This document shows, piece after piece, positions 8,576 through 18,057 of a DNA stretch of 64,000 bases. The DNA lies in the NCBI RefSeq assembly GCF_036199905.1, contig NZ_CP108109.1, positions 6,696,001-6,760,000 on the forward strand. Reading direction: 5' to 3'. Each line of letters opens with the position of its first letter. Positions within the stretch are counted from its first letter, which is position 1. Both the position numbers and the translations under genes were made by a program. Below the pieces are notes generated by a model. That model did no database searches. It was not told where the DNA came from and saw nothing but the letters and a program-made list of their open reading frames with translations. Source of the stretch: Streptomyces sp. NBC_00223. Lineage in GTDB: Bacteria; Actinomycetota; Actinomycetes; Streptomycetales; Streptomycetaceae.

Positions 8576-11500
8576 CCCTCGCCCTCCAGATCGCCTTCGA
8601 GGGCGAGATACGTCTCGCGCAGTCGCGTCAGCGTGTCCGCGTCCGGTTCCGCCCACAGGCCGCGGTCGGCCGCCTCCAGGAGGCGTTCGGTGATTCCGCG
8701 CAGCGCCCACGGGTTGGACTTGCGCATGAACTCCGCGTTCTCCGGCGCGAACACGTACTCCGAGGCCAGCTTCTCGTACATCCAGTCGTCCACCACGCCC
8801 GCCGTCGCGTCGTAGCCGAAGAGGTAGTCGACGGTCGCGGCCATCTCGAACGCGCCCTTGTAGCCGTGCCGCCGCATCGCCGCCATCCAGCGCGGGTTGA
8901 CCACCCGCGCGCGGAAGACCCGGTGCGTCTCCTCGCCGAGCGTGCGCGTTTTGACCTGGTCCATGGCCGCGCTGTCGCCGATGTACGCCTCGGGCGCGGC
9001 GCCGGTGAGGTGACGGACCATGGCCACCATCCCGCCGTGGTACTGGAAGTAGTCGTCCGCGTCGGCGATGTCGTGCTCGCGCGTGTCGACGTTCTTCGCC
9101 GCGATCTGGATGCGCCGGAAGGCCGCCTCCATGTCGCCCCGGGCGGCCCGGCCGTCGAGCCCGCGCCCGTACGCGTACCCGCCCCACACCGCGTAGACCT
9201 CGGCGAGGTCCGCGTTGTCCCGCCAGTTGCGCGCGTCGATCAGCGGCAGCAGCCCGGCCCCGTACGCGCCCGGCTTGGAGCCGAAGATCCGGGCCGTGGC
9301 CCGCCGCCGGTCGCCATGCTCGGCGGTGTCCTCGTCGGCGTGCGCCCGTACGTAGTTGGCCTCGGCCGGCTCGTCCAGCTCGGCGACCGCCCGTACCGCG
9401 TCGTCCAGGAGGGCCACCACGTGCGGGAAGGCGTCACGGAAGAAGCCGGAGATCCGTACGGTGACATCGATCCGGGGACGGCCCAGCTCCCCGGCCGGCA
9501 CCACCTCGAAGCCCGTCACCCGCCGCGACGCGTCGTCCCACACCGGCCGGCAGCCCAGCAGCGCCAGGATCTCGGCGATGTCGTCGCCCTGCGTCCGCAT
9601 GCAGGACGTGCCCCACACGGTGAGGCCGACCGACTTGGGGTAGGCGCCGGTGTCCGCGAGGTGGCGGGCCAGCAGTGAGTCCGCGAGCGCCGTGCCGACG
9701 TCCCAGGACAGCCTGGACGGGATGGCCTTGGGGTCGACAGAGTAGAAGTTGCGGCCGGTCGGCAGGACGTTGACCAGGCCGCGGGTGGGCGAGCCGGAGG
9801 GACCCGCGGGGACATAACCGCCGCGCAGCGCCCGGACGATGTGGTCGATCTCGTCGGTGGTACGGGCCAGCCGCGGTACGACCTCGGTCGCGGCGAACTC
9901 CAGCACCCGTACGGCGTCCGGCACTTCGCGCCCGCCGAGCGCGTCCCGCACGACCCCGGCCGCAGAACCGGGGGCCCAGCCGCCCGCCTCCATGGCCTCG
10001 GCGAGCCGCCGGGCCAGCGTCTCCAGCAGGTCGACCGCGTCGGAGGCCGACCGCGCGGGGCCGTCGGCGAGGGCGGTCAACTCCTCCGGTACCGCGACCC
10101 GGGCGCCCGGCTCGCTCAGCAACTCCTTCTCCACCAGCCCGAAGGACGCCGCCAACGCGGCTCGCAGCCCCGGCAGGGCGTTGCCGACCCCGCCCCAGAT
10201 CTGGGCCGAACGCAGCACCGCGAGCACGAGGTTGACCCGCGCCTCGCCCACCGGGCCGCCGCCCAGGATGTGCAGCCCGTCCCTGATCTGCACGTCCTTG
10301 ATCTCGCACAGCCACCCGTCGACGTGCAGCACGAAGTCGTCGAAGCCGTCCTCGTCGGGCTGTTCGTCCACGTGCAGGTCATGGTGGAGCTCCGCGGCCC
10401 GCACGAGCGTCCAGATCTGGCTGCGGACCGCCGGGGCCTTGGCCGGGTCCAGATCGTTCACCAGGGCGTACTCGTCGAGGAGTTGTTCCAGCTTGGCGAG
10501 GTCGCCGTACGAGTCGGCGCGGGCCATCGGCGGCACGAGGTGGTCCACGACGGTCGCGTGGCCGCGCCGCTTGGCCTGCGTGCCCTCGCCCGGGTCGTTG
10601 ACGATGAACGGGTAGACCAGGGGGAGTTCACCGAGCACCGCGTCAGGCGCGCAGCCCGCCGACAGACCGAGGCCCTTGCCGGGCAGCCACTCCATCGTGC
10701 CGTGCTTGCCGAGGTGGACGATCGCGTCGGCGCCGAAGGTGTTCTCCAGCCAGCGGTACGCGGCCATGTAGTGGTGCGACGGCGGCATGTCGGGGTCGTG
10801 GTAGATCGCGATCGGGTTCTCGCCGAAGCCGCGCGGCGGCTGGATCATGATGACGACGTTGCCGAACCGCAGCGACGCGAGCACGATGTCGTCGCCGTCG
10901 AGGTAGAGCGAGCCGGGCGGCTCACCCCAGTGCTCCAGCATGCCGGCGCGCAACTCCTCGTCCAGCGTGCCGAACCACTTCCGGTAGTCCGCCAGCGGGA
11001 CGCGCGCGGGCGCGGCCGACAACTGCTCCTCCGTCAGCCACTCCACGTCGTGGCCGCCGGCCGCGATCAGCCGGTGGATCAACTCGTCGCCGTCCGAGGG
11101 GTATTCACCGGTGACATATCCGGCGTCCCGCAGGGCGTGCAGGAGTTGGACGGCGGAGGCGGGGGTGTCGAGGCCGACCGCGTTGCCGACCCGGGAGTGC
11201 TTGGTCGGGTAGGCGGTGAAGACCAGGGCGAGGCGCTTGTCGGCGTTCGGCTTGTGCTTCAGCGCCGCGTGGCGGACAGCGATGGCGGCGACCCGCGCGG
11301 CCCGCTCGGGGTCGGCGACGTACACCGGGACGTCGCCGTCCGCGCCGGTCTCCTTGAAGGAGAAGGGCACGGTGATCAGCCGGCCGTCGAACTCCGGGAT
11401 CGCGACCTGCATCGCCGCGTCCATCGGGGACAGCGCGGCGTCCGACTCCTGCCAGGTCTTGCGGGAGGAGGTCAGGCACAGGCCCTGGAGGATCGGCACG

Positions 11501-12243
11501 TCCAGGTCGGCGAGGGCGCCGATGTCCCACGCCTCGTCGTCGCCGCCCGCGCTCGCCTCCGAGGCGACGGTGCCGCCCGAGGCGAGCACGGTCATCACGA
11601 TCGCGTCGGCCCGCGCGAGCAGTTCGTACAGGCCGTCGTTCGCGCTACGGAGGGAACCGCAGTACACCGCAAGCGCGTTGGCGCCCTTGGCCTCGATCGC
11701 GTCGCACAGTGTCTCCACGAAGCCGGTGTTCCCGGAGAGTTCGTGCGCGCGGTAGAAGAGGACCGCGACGGTCGGCCGGCCGTCGACGTGCCGGTCCCCG
11801 TACGAGCCGTGCAGGCCGTACTCCGGCATCCGCCGCGGCGCCTCGAAGCCCTCGCCGCTCATCAGCACGGTGTCGGACAGGAAGCGGGCCAGCTCCGTGA
11901 GGTTCGCCGGGCCGCCCTCGACCAGGTAGCGCAGCGACTCCGCGACGATGCCCGCGGGGACCGACGACATCGCCATCAGCTCCGCGTCCGGCACGGACTC
12001 CCCGCCGAGCAGCACGGTCGGGACACCGGAGGCGGCCAGCGCCGCCAGCCCCTCCTCCCAGATCCGGCGGCCGCCCAGCAGCCGTACGACGGCCAGGTCC
12101 GCGCCGTCCAGCAGCGCGGGCAGGTCGAGCGCGGCGTCGACCCGGGACGGGTTGCCGACGCGGTACGTGACCGTGTCGGTGGCCGCCGCGCGGGCCGCGA
12201 GCAGGTCGGTGTCCGCGGTGGACAGCAGCAGAACGGTCGTCAT
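8572..12243 (-). CDS. cobN: Aerobic cobaltochelatase large subunit CobN
   Basis: Cobalt insertion into hydrogenobyrinic acid a,c-diamide. 1223 residues, within the size of the CobN/BchH family. Visible family segments: YPTKHSRVGNAVGLDTP, QPPRGFGENPIAIYHDPDMP, HLGKHGTMEWLPGKGLGLS, PFIVNDPGEGTQAKRRGHA, and near the C-terminus YGAGLLPLIDARNW and VFRARVVNPRWMAAMRRHGYKG, which holds the conserved C-terminal CobN motif. ATG 12243 overlaps the cobQ stop (ATGA). The downstream ChlI/ChlD-type protein is the likely ATPase partner. Confidence 0.97.
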   Translation of the reverse strand: MTTVLLLSTADTDLLAARAAATDTVTYRVGNPSRVDAALDLPALLDGADLAVVRLLGGRRIWEEGLAALAASGVPTVLLGGESVPDAELMAMSSVPAGIVAESLRYLVEGGPANLTELARFLSDTVLMSGEGFEAPRRMPEYGLHGSYGDRHVDGRPTVAVLFYRAHELSGNTGFVETLCDAIEAKGANALAVYCGSLRSANDGLYELLARADAIVMTVLASGGTVASEASAGGDDEAWDIGALADLDVPILQGLCLTSSRKTWQESDAALSPMDAAMQVAIPEFDGRLITVPFSFKETGADGDVPVYVADPERAARVAAIAVRHAALKHKPNADKRLALVFTAYPTKHSRVGNAVGLDTPASAVQLLHALRDAGYVTGEYPSDGDELIHRLIAAGGHDVEWLTEEQLSAAPARVPLADYRKWFGTLDEELRAGMLEHWGEPPGSLYLDGDDIVLASLRFGNVVIMIQPPRGFGENPIAIYHDPDMPPSHHYMAAYRWLENTFGADAIVHLGKHGTMEWLPGKGLGLSAGCAPDAVLGELPLVYPFIVNDPGEGTQAKRRGHATVVDHLVPPMARADSYGDLAKLEQLLDEYALVNDLDPAKAPAVRSQIWTLVRAAELHHDLHVDEQPDEDGFDDFVLHVDGWLCEIKDVQIRDGLHILGGGPVGEARVNLVLAVLRSAQIWGGVGNALPGLRAALAASFGLVEKELLSEPGARVAVPEELTALADGPARSASDAVDLLETLARRLAEAMEAGGWAPGSAAGVVRDALGGREVPDAVRVLEFAATEVVPRLARTTDEIDHIVRALRGGYVPAGPSGSPTRGLVNVLPTGRNFYSVDPKAIPSRLSWDVGTALADSLLARHLADTGAYPKSVGLTVWGTSCMRTQGDDIAEILALLGCRPVWDDASRRVTGFEVVPAGELGRPRIDVTVRISGFFRDAFPHVVALLDDAVRAVAELDEPAEANYVRAHADEDTAEHGDRRRATARIFGSKPGAYGAGLLPLIDARNWRDNADLAEVYAVWGGYAYGRGLDGRAARGDMEAAFRRIQIAAKNVDTREHDIADADDYFQYHGGMVAMVRHLTGAAPEAYIGDSAAMDQVKTRTLGEETHRVFRARVVNPRWMAAMRRHGYKGAFEMAATVDYLFGYDATAGVVDDWMYEKLASEYVFAPENAEFMRKSNPWALRGITERLLEAADRGLWAEPDADTLTRLRETYLALEGDLEGEG

Positions 12244-13745
12244 GGCGCTCCCGGGGCAAGGAAGGGGAGTCCGGCGGGCGCGCCGTCCTCGATGAGCCGC
12301 AACAGGGCGGTGGTGTCCAGGTGTTCGTCGATCAGATCGCCGAGCAGGTCGAGCTGTTCTTCACGCAGCGCGCCGAACTCCGTGTCGGGCGCGGGGACGA
12401 AGCGGCGGCCCGCGGCGGCGGCGACCTCGCGCAGGAACGCCCGGCGGAAACCGTCGCTCTCCAGCGAGCCGTGCCAGTGGGTGCCCCAGACCGCGCCGAC
12501 GCGGCAGCCGTCGAGGAACTCCTCGTCGCCGCCGCGGACTTCGGCCACGCCGTGGTGGATCTCGTAGCCGATGACGGGCTCGCCGTACGCGGTACCCGAC
12601 GGGCGGGCCAGCGTCTTCGCGGCGGCGAACCTGATCCGTACGGGCAGCAGGCCGAGGCCCGCGACCGTGCCCGCGCGGGACTCGATCTCGTCGTCGATGC
12701 GTTCGGCGAGCATCTGGAAGCCGCCGCAGATGCCGAGCACGGGCCGGCCTTCCGCGGCCCGGCGGGCGACGGCGTCCGCGAGGCCCCGTTCGCGCAGCCA
12801 CTCCAGCGCCCGTACGGTGCCGCGGGTGCCCGGCAGGACCACGAGATCCGCGTCGGCCAGCTCCTGCGGGCGGTCCACGAACCGTACGACGACGCCGGGT
12901 TCGGCGGCGAGCGCGTCCACGTCGGTGAAGTTCGACATCAGCGGGACGGCCGCGACGGCGACCCGCAGCAGGTCCTCGCCGTACGGCTGCGCGACCGTCG
13001 ACTCGCGTACGGCGCCGCGCATCGACACGCGCAGGCCGTCCTCCTCGTCGATGCCGAGGCCGTGCGTGTACGGCAGGACGCCGAGCGTCGGGCGGCCGGT
13101 CAGCGTGCGGAGCATGTCCAGGCCGGGCTGGAGGAGCGTCGGGTCGCCGCGGAACTTGTTCACGACGTAGCCCGCGATCAGGGCCTGGTCCTCCGGGCTG
13201 AGCAGCGCCGTCGTACCGAAGAAGGACGCGAAGACGCCGCCGCGGTCGATGTCGCCGACCACGAGGGTGGGCAGGTTCGCGCGGCGGGCCACGGCCATGT
13301 TGACGATGTCCGTACGGCGCAGATTGATCTCGGCGGGGCTGCCGGCGCCCTCGCAGATCACGGCGTCGTACGTGGCACCGAGTTCTTCCAGGCACCCGAC
13401 GACGGTGTCCAGCAACTCCCGCTGGCGGCCGCCGTGGTAGCCCCTGGCGCTCATCTCGCCGACGGGTTTGCCGAGGACGACGACCTGGCTGCTGCGGTCG
13501 CTGCCCGGTTTGAGCAGGACGGGGTTCATCAGCGCGGACGGCTCCACGCGGGCGGCCTGCGCCTGCATGGCCTGGGCGCGGCCGATTTCGGCGCCGTCGC
13601 GGGTCACGAAGGAGTTCAGCGACATGTTCTGGCCCTTGAAGGGGGCCGTGCGGATGCCGTTGCGGACGAGCCAGCGGCAGATGCCGGCGACGACGACGCT
13701 TTTGCCGGCGTCGGAGGTGGTGCCGGCGACAAGCACGCCTCTCAC
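12240..13745 (-). CDS. cobQ: Adenosylcobyric acid synthase (glutamine-hydrolysing)
   Basis: Amidates the b, d, e and g carboxylates of adenosylcobyrinate a,c-diamide. 501 residues. N-terminal ATP-binding part with VAGTTSDAGKSVVVAG and PFKGQNMSLNSFVT, EGAGSPAEINLRRTDIVNM and VVGDIDRGGVFASFFG; C-terminal glutamine amidotransferase with LGICGGFQML (Cys nucleophile) and WGTHWHGSLE (His). Start GTG 13745 overlaps the cobD stop (GTGA). Complete and unremarkable. Confidence 0.97.
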   Translation of the reverse strand: MRGVLVAGTTSDAGKSVVVAGICRWLVRNGIRTAPFKGQNMSLNSFVTRDGAEIGRAQAMQAQAARVEPSALMNPVLLKPGSDRSSQVVVLGKPVGEMSARGYHGGRQRELLDTVVGCLEELGATYDAVICEGAGSPAEINLRRTDIVNMAVARRANLPTLVVGDIDRGGVFASFFGTTALLSPEDQALIAGYVVNKFRGDPTLLQPGLDMLRTLTGRPTLGVLPYTHGLGIDEEDGLRVSMRGAVRESTVAQPYGEDLLRVAVAAVPLMSNFTDVDALAAEPGVVVRFVDRPQELADADLVVLPGTRGTVRALEWLRERGLADAVARRAAEGRPVLGICGGFQMLAERIDDEIESRAGTVAGLGLLPVRIRFAAAKTLARPSGTAYGEPVIGYEIHHGVAEVRGGDEEFLDGCRVGAVWGTHWHGSLESDGFRRAFLREVAAAAGRRFVPAPDTEFGALREEQLDLLGDLIDEHLDTTALLRLIEDGAPAGLPFLAPGAP

Positions 13746-15178
13746 CGGCCCCTCTCCTTCTGGTTCCGGGCCACGCCGGCCCCGATCTTCTCCGCCGCAG
13801 CGGCGGCTGCGCCGAGGCGTGTACGGGTGAGGCGTTCACCCATGTCCGCCGCGGCGGCGCGGAGCCACGATGTGCCGTTCCGGCGGTGTGTGGACGGCCT
13901 TGTGGGCTGGGCGGGGCTTGGCACCGCCGGGCCGGTTGGTTCCGCGTCCCGCCGTTGCGGCGGGTTCAGGGGTGCGGTGTTGCTCCCAGGCATGGGGGGT
14001 GTATGGGTGTGGCGTTCACCCATGTACGGCGTGGTGGCGCGGAGCCAGGATGTGGACGCTCGCGCGGCCCGCGGAGGGCTTGGCACCGCCGGGCCGGTTG
14101 GTCCCGCGTCCCGCCGTCGCGGCGGGTTGGGGGGTGCGCCGTTGCTCGCGGCTGAGGGTGTTGCGTGGGTGAGGCGTTCACCTATGTCCGGCGCGGTGGC
14201 GCGGAGCCGGGATGTGGACGCTCGCGCGGCCCGCGGCGGGTTGGGGAGGGCGGCGGACGTCAGGAGGGTGGTGGTGAGGGTCAGGGCGTTGATGCGGCGG
14301 GAGAGGCGGATCGCGCGGGCGATGTCCGCCGGGCGCGGGGGCGCGAACTCCCCGCCGAGGACGGGCCGGTGCTCGACCCGGCCGCCGTACGCCAGCTCAC
14401 CGCCGAGGCGGACCCGCAGCGCCCCCGCGAACGCCGCCTCGACCGGCCCCGCGTTGGGGCTCGGATGCCGCTTCCCGTCCCGCCGCCATGTGCGCCACGC
14501 GCACCCCGGCGCCGGCCCGGCCAGCACCGCGAGCGCGGCGGTCAGCCGCGCCCCGGGCCAGCCGACCACGTCGTCGAGCCGCGCCGACGCCCAGCCGAAG
14601 CGCGCGTAGCGGGCCGAGCGATGCCCGACCATCGCGTCGAGCGTGTTGACGGCCCGGAAGCCGACCAGCCCGGGCACCCCGCAGAGCCCGCCCCAGACCA
14701 GCGCCCCGACCACCGCGTCCGACGTGTTCTCGGCGACCGACTCGACCACCGCGCGGGCGATCCCGTCCGCGTCGAGCGCCTGCGGGTCCCGCCCGCACAG
14801 CCGCGGCAGCAGGGCCCGCGCGCCCTCGATGTCTCCGGCCTCCAGCGCCGCCGCGATCCCCCGCGCCTCCCGGGCCAGCGACGTACCGCCCAGTACCGAC
14901 CAGGTCGCGGCCGCGGTGAGCCCGACATTGGCGAGCGACGCCGCGGAGGACCGTACGGCCGCCCGCCGCGCCAGCGCCGCCGCGCCGACCGTCCCGCCGA
15001 CGCACAGCGCGGTGAAGACCGCGCCCGTACCCCGGTCGTCGCGCCACAGCCGCCGTTCCAGCGCCCCCGCCGCACGCCCGAAGGCCGCGACGGGATGGCC
15101 CCTGCGGGGGTCGCCCGCGACGAGGTCGGCGAGGAAACCGAGCGTGACGCCGTACGCGAACTCGCGATCGGCCCGCAT
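13742..15178 (-). CDS. cobD: Adenosylcobinamide-phosphate synthase (CbiB family) with a repeat-derived C-terminal extension
   Basis: Attaches aminopropanol phosphate to adenosylcobyric acid; an integral membrane enzyme. Residues 1 to about 312 are an ordinary CobD/CbiB: FAYGVTLGFLADLVAGDPRR near the start, GDIEGARALLPRLCGRD, VVESVAENTSDAVVGALVWG, FRAVNTLDAMVGHRSARYA, WPGARLTAALAVLAGPA. Residues about 313-478 are an extra tail of Ala/Pro/Arg-rich repeats coded by the array at 13827-14240. The start is ATG 15178, which overlaps the stop of the leader ORF (TGATG). As first enzyme gene after the riboswitch it should be B12-repressed. Confidence 0.93.
   Translation of the reverse strand: MRADREFAYGVTLGFLADLVAGDPRRGHPVAAFGRAAGALERRLWRDDRGTGAVFTALCVGGTVGAAALARRAAVRSSAASLANVGLTAAATWSVLGGTSLAREARGIAAALEAGDIEGARALLPRLCGRDPQALDADGIARAVVESVAENTSDAVVGALVWGGLCGVPGLVGFRAVNTLDAMVGHRSARYARFGWASARLDDVVGWPGARLTAALAVLAGPAPGCAWRTWRRDGKRHPSPNAGPVEAAFAGALRVRLGGELAYGGRVEHRPVLGGEFAPPRPADIARAIRLSRRINALTLTTTLLTSAALPNPPRAARASTSRLRATAPDIGERLTHATPSAASNGAPPNPPRRRDAGPTGPAVPSPPRAARASTSWLRATTPYMGERHTHTPPMPGSNTAPLNPPQRRDAEPTGPAVPSPAQPTRPSTHRRNGTSWLRAAAADMGERLTRTRLGAAAAAAEKIGAGVARNQKERGR
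13827..14240. repeat. In-frame tandem repeat array in the 3' end of cobD
   Basis: Units begin with GTGAGGCGTTCACCCATGT or a close variant at about 13827, 14007 and 14169, giving periods of 180 and 162 bp, both multiples of three. The first two units contain GGCACCGCCGGGCCGGTTGG followed by CGCGTCCCGCCG and GCGGCGGG, a palindrome-bearing core. On the coding strand they read as repeats of STSRLRATAPDIGERLTHA and PPRRRDAGPTGPAVPSP. The array lies exactly where CobD would normally end. Confidence 0.85.
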
Positions 15179-15312
15179 CAGTTCAGCCCGCCACCGCACG
15201 GCGGGCAGACGCCGAGCAGGCAGGCGTCGAGCGGCCCGGCGCCCAGTGGCCGAGCGCCCAGCGGAAACACACCAAGACGTACGCACAACGGACGCGCTCG
15301 CGTGCCGGGCAT
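15178..15312 (-). CDS. Cys-rich 44-residue leader ORF between the cobalamin riboswitch and cobD
   Basis: ATG 15312 follows a GAGGA ribosome binding site at good distance (GAGGACTTCGTCATG), and the TGA overlaps the cobD ATG as TGATG, so cobD is probably translated by coupling. The peptide begins MPGTRARPLCVRLGV and ends ACLLGVCPPCGGGLN, with four cysteines, three of them in a C-x4-C-x2-C cluster. Third-position GC is lower than in the enzymes. I do not recognise the peptide. It could be a metal- or corrinoid-binding leader, or merely a translational relay that lets the riboswitch control cobD. Confidence 0.6.
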   Translation of the reverse strand: MPGTRARPLCVRLGVFPLGARPLGAGPLDACLLGVCPPCGGGLN

Positions 15313-15357
15313 GACGAAGTCCTCACTCAGGGTCCGCGCCCTGGTTCGACGTGACCG

Positions 15358-15556
15358 GCGGTGAGAGTCTCCTGGCTCCCGGATCTACGCACTCCCGGTC
15401 TTCCAACCGGCAAACCCGGCCGTGACGTACGGGGTTGGGAGTGCACTCCCCGGTGACAGTGGCGGGACCGCGCCGGATTCGCACCGGACTTCCTCTCCTG
15501 CCGCCGTATGGCTCCCGGCAGTCCACCACGTGCGGGATACCCCGTCAACTCACCGC
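15358..15556 (-). promoter_or_regulatory. Cobalamin (AdoCbl) riboswitch controlling the cob operon
   Basis: On the minus strand the element has closing stem P1 GCGGTGAG (15556-15549) pairing perfectly with CTCACCGC (15365-15358). The core contains GGAAGTCCGGTGCGAATCC, then CGGTCCCGCCACTGT, both cobalamin-riboswitch hallmarks, and the B12 box AGCCAGGAGAC close to the 3' end. It ends about 46 nt before the leader ORF start. With no obvious terminator between it and that ORF, control is probably translational, the usual case in actinobacteria. Confidence 0.95.
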
Positions 15557-15564
15557 TGACCTGG

Positions 15565-15600
15565 GACGACGGAGTGTGGTGAGGTCCACACTCCGCCGTC
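15565..15600. terminator. Strong hairpin between pit operon and cob riboswitch
   Basis: A 15-bp stem (one mismatch) with a 6-nt loop: GACGACGGAGTGTGG pairs with CCACACTCCGCCGTC. No T-tract. It probably ends transcription of the phosphate-transport genes. Only 8 bp separate it from riboswitch stem P1, so the cob promoter must lie within or upstream of it. Confidence 0.6.
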
Positions 15601-15648
15601 GGAGCCCCCGCGCCCGGAGAGCCGAAGCCCCCGTGCCCGGGGGAGCGT

Positions 15649-15858
15649 TCAGGAGACGATCAGCGCGATGCCGTACGCGACGGCGGCCGTACACGCGGCG
15701 AAACATAGGTACCCGCCGGTCCGGCTGAGCGCGGCCGCGCCACCGGGCCCGCGCCGGGACGTGCCGACGATGCCGAGCGTGAAGACGCCGACCAGTCCGA
15801 TCGTGGACAGAAGGGTGACGGTGAAGACCGTGCCGAGGGCATGCCAGTCGATGTTCAT
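15649..15858 (-). CDS. Small two-helix membrane protein downstream of the phosphate transporter
   Basis: 69 residues from ATG 15858 (MNIDWHALGTVFTVTLLST), preceded by AAGGAC. Two hydrophobic helices are visible, about 9-32 (VFTVTLLSTIGLVGVFTLGI) and 50-68, with a basic loop between them. It lies 28 bp after the pit gene on the same strand and is probably co-transcribed with it. I recognise no characterised family; an accessory role in phosphate transport is only guilt by association. Confidence 0.75.
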   Translation of the reverse strand: MNIDWHALGTVFTVTLLSTIGLVGVFTLGIVGTSRRGPGGAAALSRTGGYLCFAACTAAVAYGIALIVS

Positions 15859-15886
15859 GGGGTGTCCTTGGGGTCCGTGGCGGCGG

Positions 15887-17143
<1,257 letters not shown>

Positions 17144-17192
17144 AGACCCAGGCAATCGTTCGATCGGACAGTGGCCAGGCGACCGTACGGAT

Positions 17193-17214
17193 CATTGGTG
17201 AACGGAAGATGAAC
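17193..17214 (-). promoter_or_regulatory. PHO box 1 (PhoP operator) of the pit gene
   Basis: Two adjacent 11-nt direct repeats on the minus strand, GTTCATCTTCC followed by GTTCACCAATG, matching the Streptomyces PHO-box repeat beginning GTTCA. It lies about 50-70 bp upstream of the pit start. Confidence 0.8.
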
Positions 17215-17233
17215 TGGCGGCGGACTCACGGTG

Positions 17234-17255
17234 CCGACGTGAATCACCGGTGAAC
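17234..17255 (-). promoter_or_regulatory. PHO box 2 (PhoP operator) of the pit gene
   Basis: Second pair of 11-nt direct repeats on the minus strand, GTTCACCGGTG followed by ATTCACGTCGG, 19 bp further upstream. Since the region is shared with the divergent aldolase gene, PhoP binding could affect both. Confidence 0.75.
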
Positions 17256-17303
17256 GGGCCCGCAAAAGTTACAGGGTGTAACCAAGGAGAAAGGGGCTCA
17301 CAA

Positions 17304-17966
17304 GTGTGTGACGCCATAAAGAGTGCCTGGTCAGAAGTGGTGGACACGGCCCGCCGTACGGTCGCCGACGGCCTCGTCGTGGGCACGTCAGGCAACGTCT
17401 CGGCCCGGGTCGGCGACCTCGTCCTCGTCACCCCGACCGGCGTCCCGTACGACCGGCTCGGCCCGGAAGACGTCGTCGCCGTCGAACTCGGCACCGGACG
17501 CCAGGTGCGCGGCGACCTCGGACCCACCAGCGAACTCCCCACCCACCTGGCCCTCTACCGCGCCGCCCCGGCCGCCCGCGCCGTCGTCCACACCCACGCC
17601 CCGCACGCCACCGCCGTCTCCACCCTCGTCGGCAAGCTCCCCAACATCCACTACGCGGCCGCCGCCCTCGGCGGCCAGATCCTCGTCGCCGACTACGCCC
17701 TTTACGGCACCGACGAGCTGGCCCGCGCCGTGCTGCGCGCCCTGCGCGACGGCCGCACCGGCTGTCTGATGCGCAACCACGGCGCCCTGACCTACGGCGA
17801 CACCCTCGACCAGGCCTACGAGCGCACCGCGCAGCTGGAGTGGCTGTGCCGGGTGTGGCTGCTCGCCCGGTCCGCCACGGACGCCGGCTCGCCGCGCACC
17901 CTGTCCGGCCGCGAGATGAACCGGGCCGCGGACAAGTACCGGGGCTACGGGCAGCCGGGCCGGTAG
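17304..17966 (+). CDS. Class II aldolase/adducin family protein (L-fuculose-phosphate aldolase-like)
   Basis: 220 residues from GTG 17304, placed after AAGGAG and GGGG. Zinc-dependent class II sugar-phosphate aldolase fold: VGTSGNVSARVGDLVLVTPT near the start, the catalytic-acid loop SELPTHLALYRA, the zinc-binding HTHAPHATAVS and the later His in CLMRNHGALTYG. Size fits FucA/AraD. The true sugar-phosphate substrate cannot be told from sequence. Divergent from the pit gene; the 160-bp shared region holds the PHO boxes. A start at 17250 is possible but lacks a ribosome binding site. Confidence 0.88.
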   Translation: MCDAIKSAWSEVVDTARRTVADGLVVGTSGNVSARVGDLVLVTPTGVPYDRLGPEDVVAVELGTGRQVRGDLGPTSELPTHLALYRAAPAARAVVHTHAPHATAVSTLVGKLPNIHYAAAALGGQILVADYALYGTDELARAVLRALRDGRTGCLMRNHGALTYGDTLDQAYERTAQLEWLCRVWLLARSATDAGSPRTLSGREMNRAADKYRGYGQPGR

Positions 17967-18057
17967 CCCGCGGCCCGCCGGGAACGACACCCCGGCGTCA
18001 CCCGCTCGCCCGCCTCCCCTCGCCGCGCCCCCGCCCGGCGCCCACACTGGAAGGACG

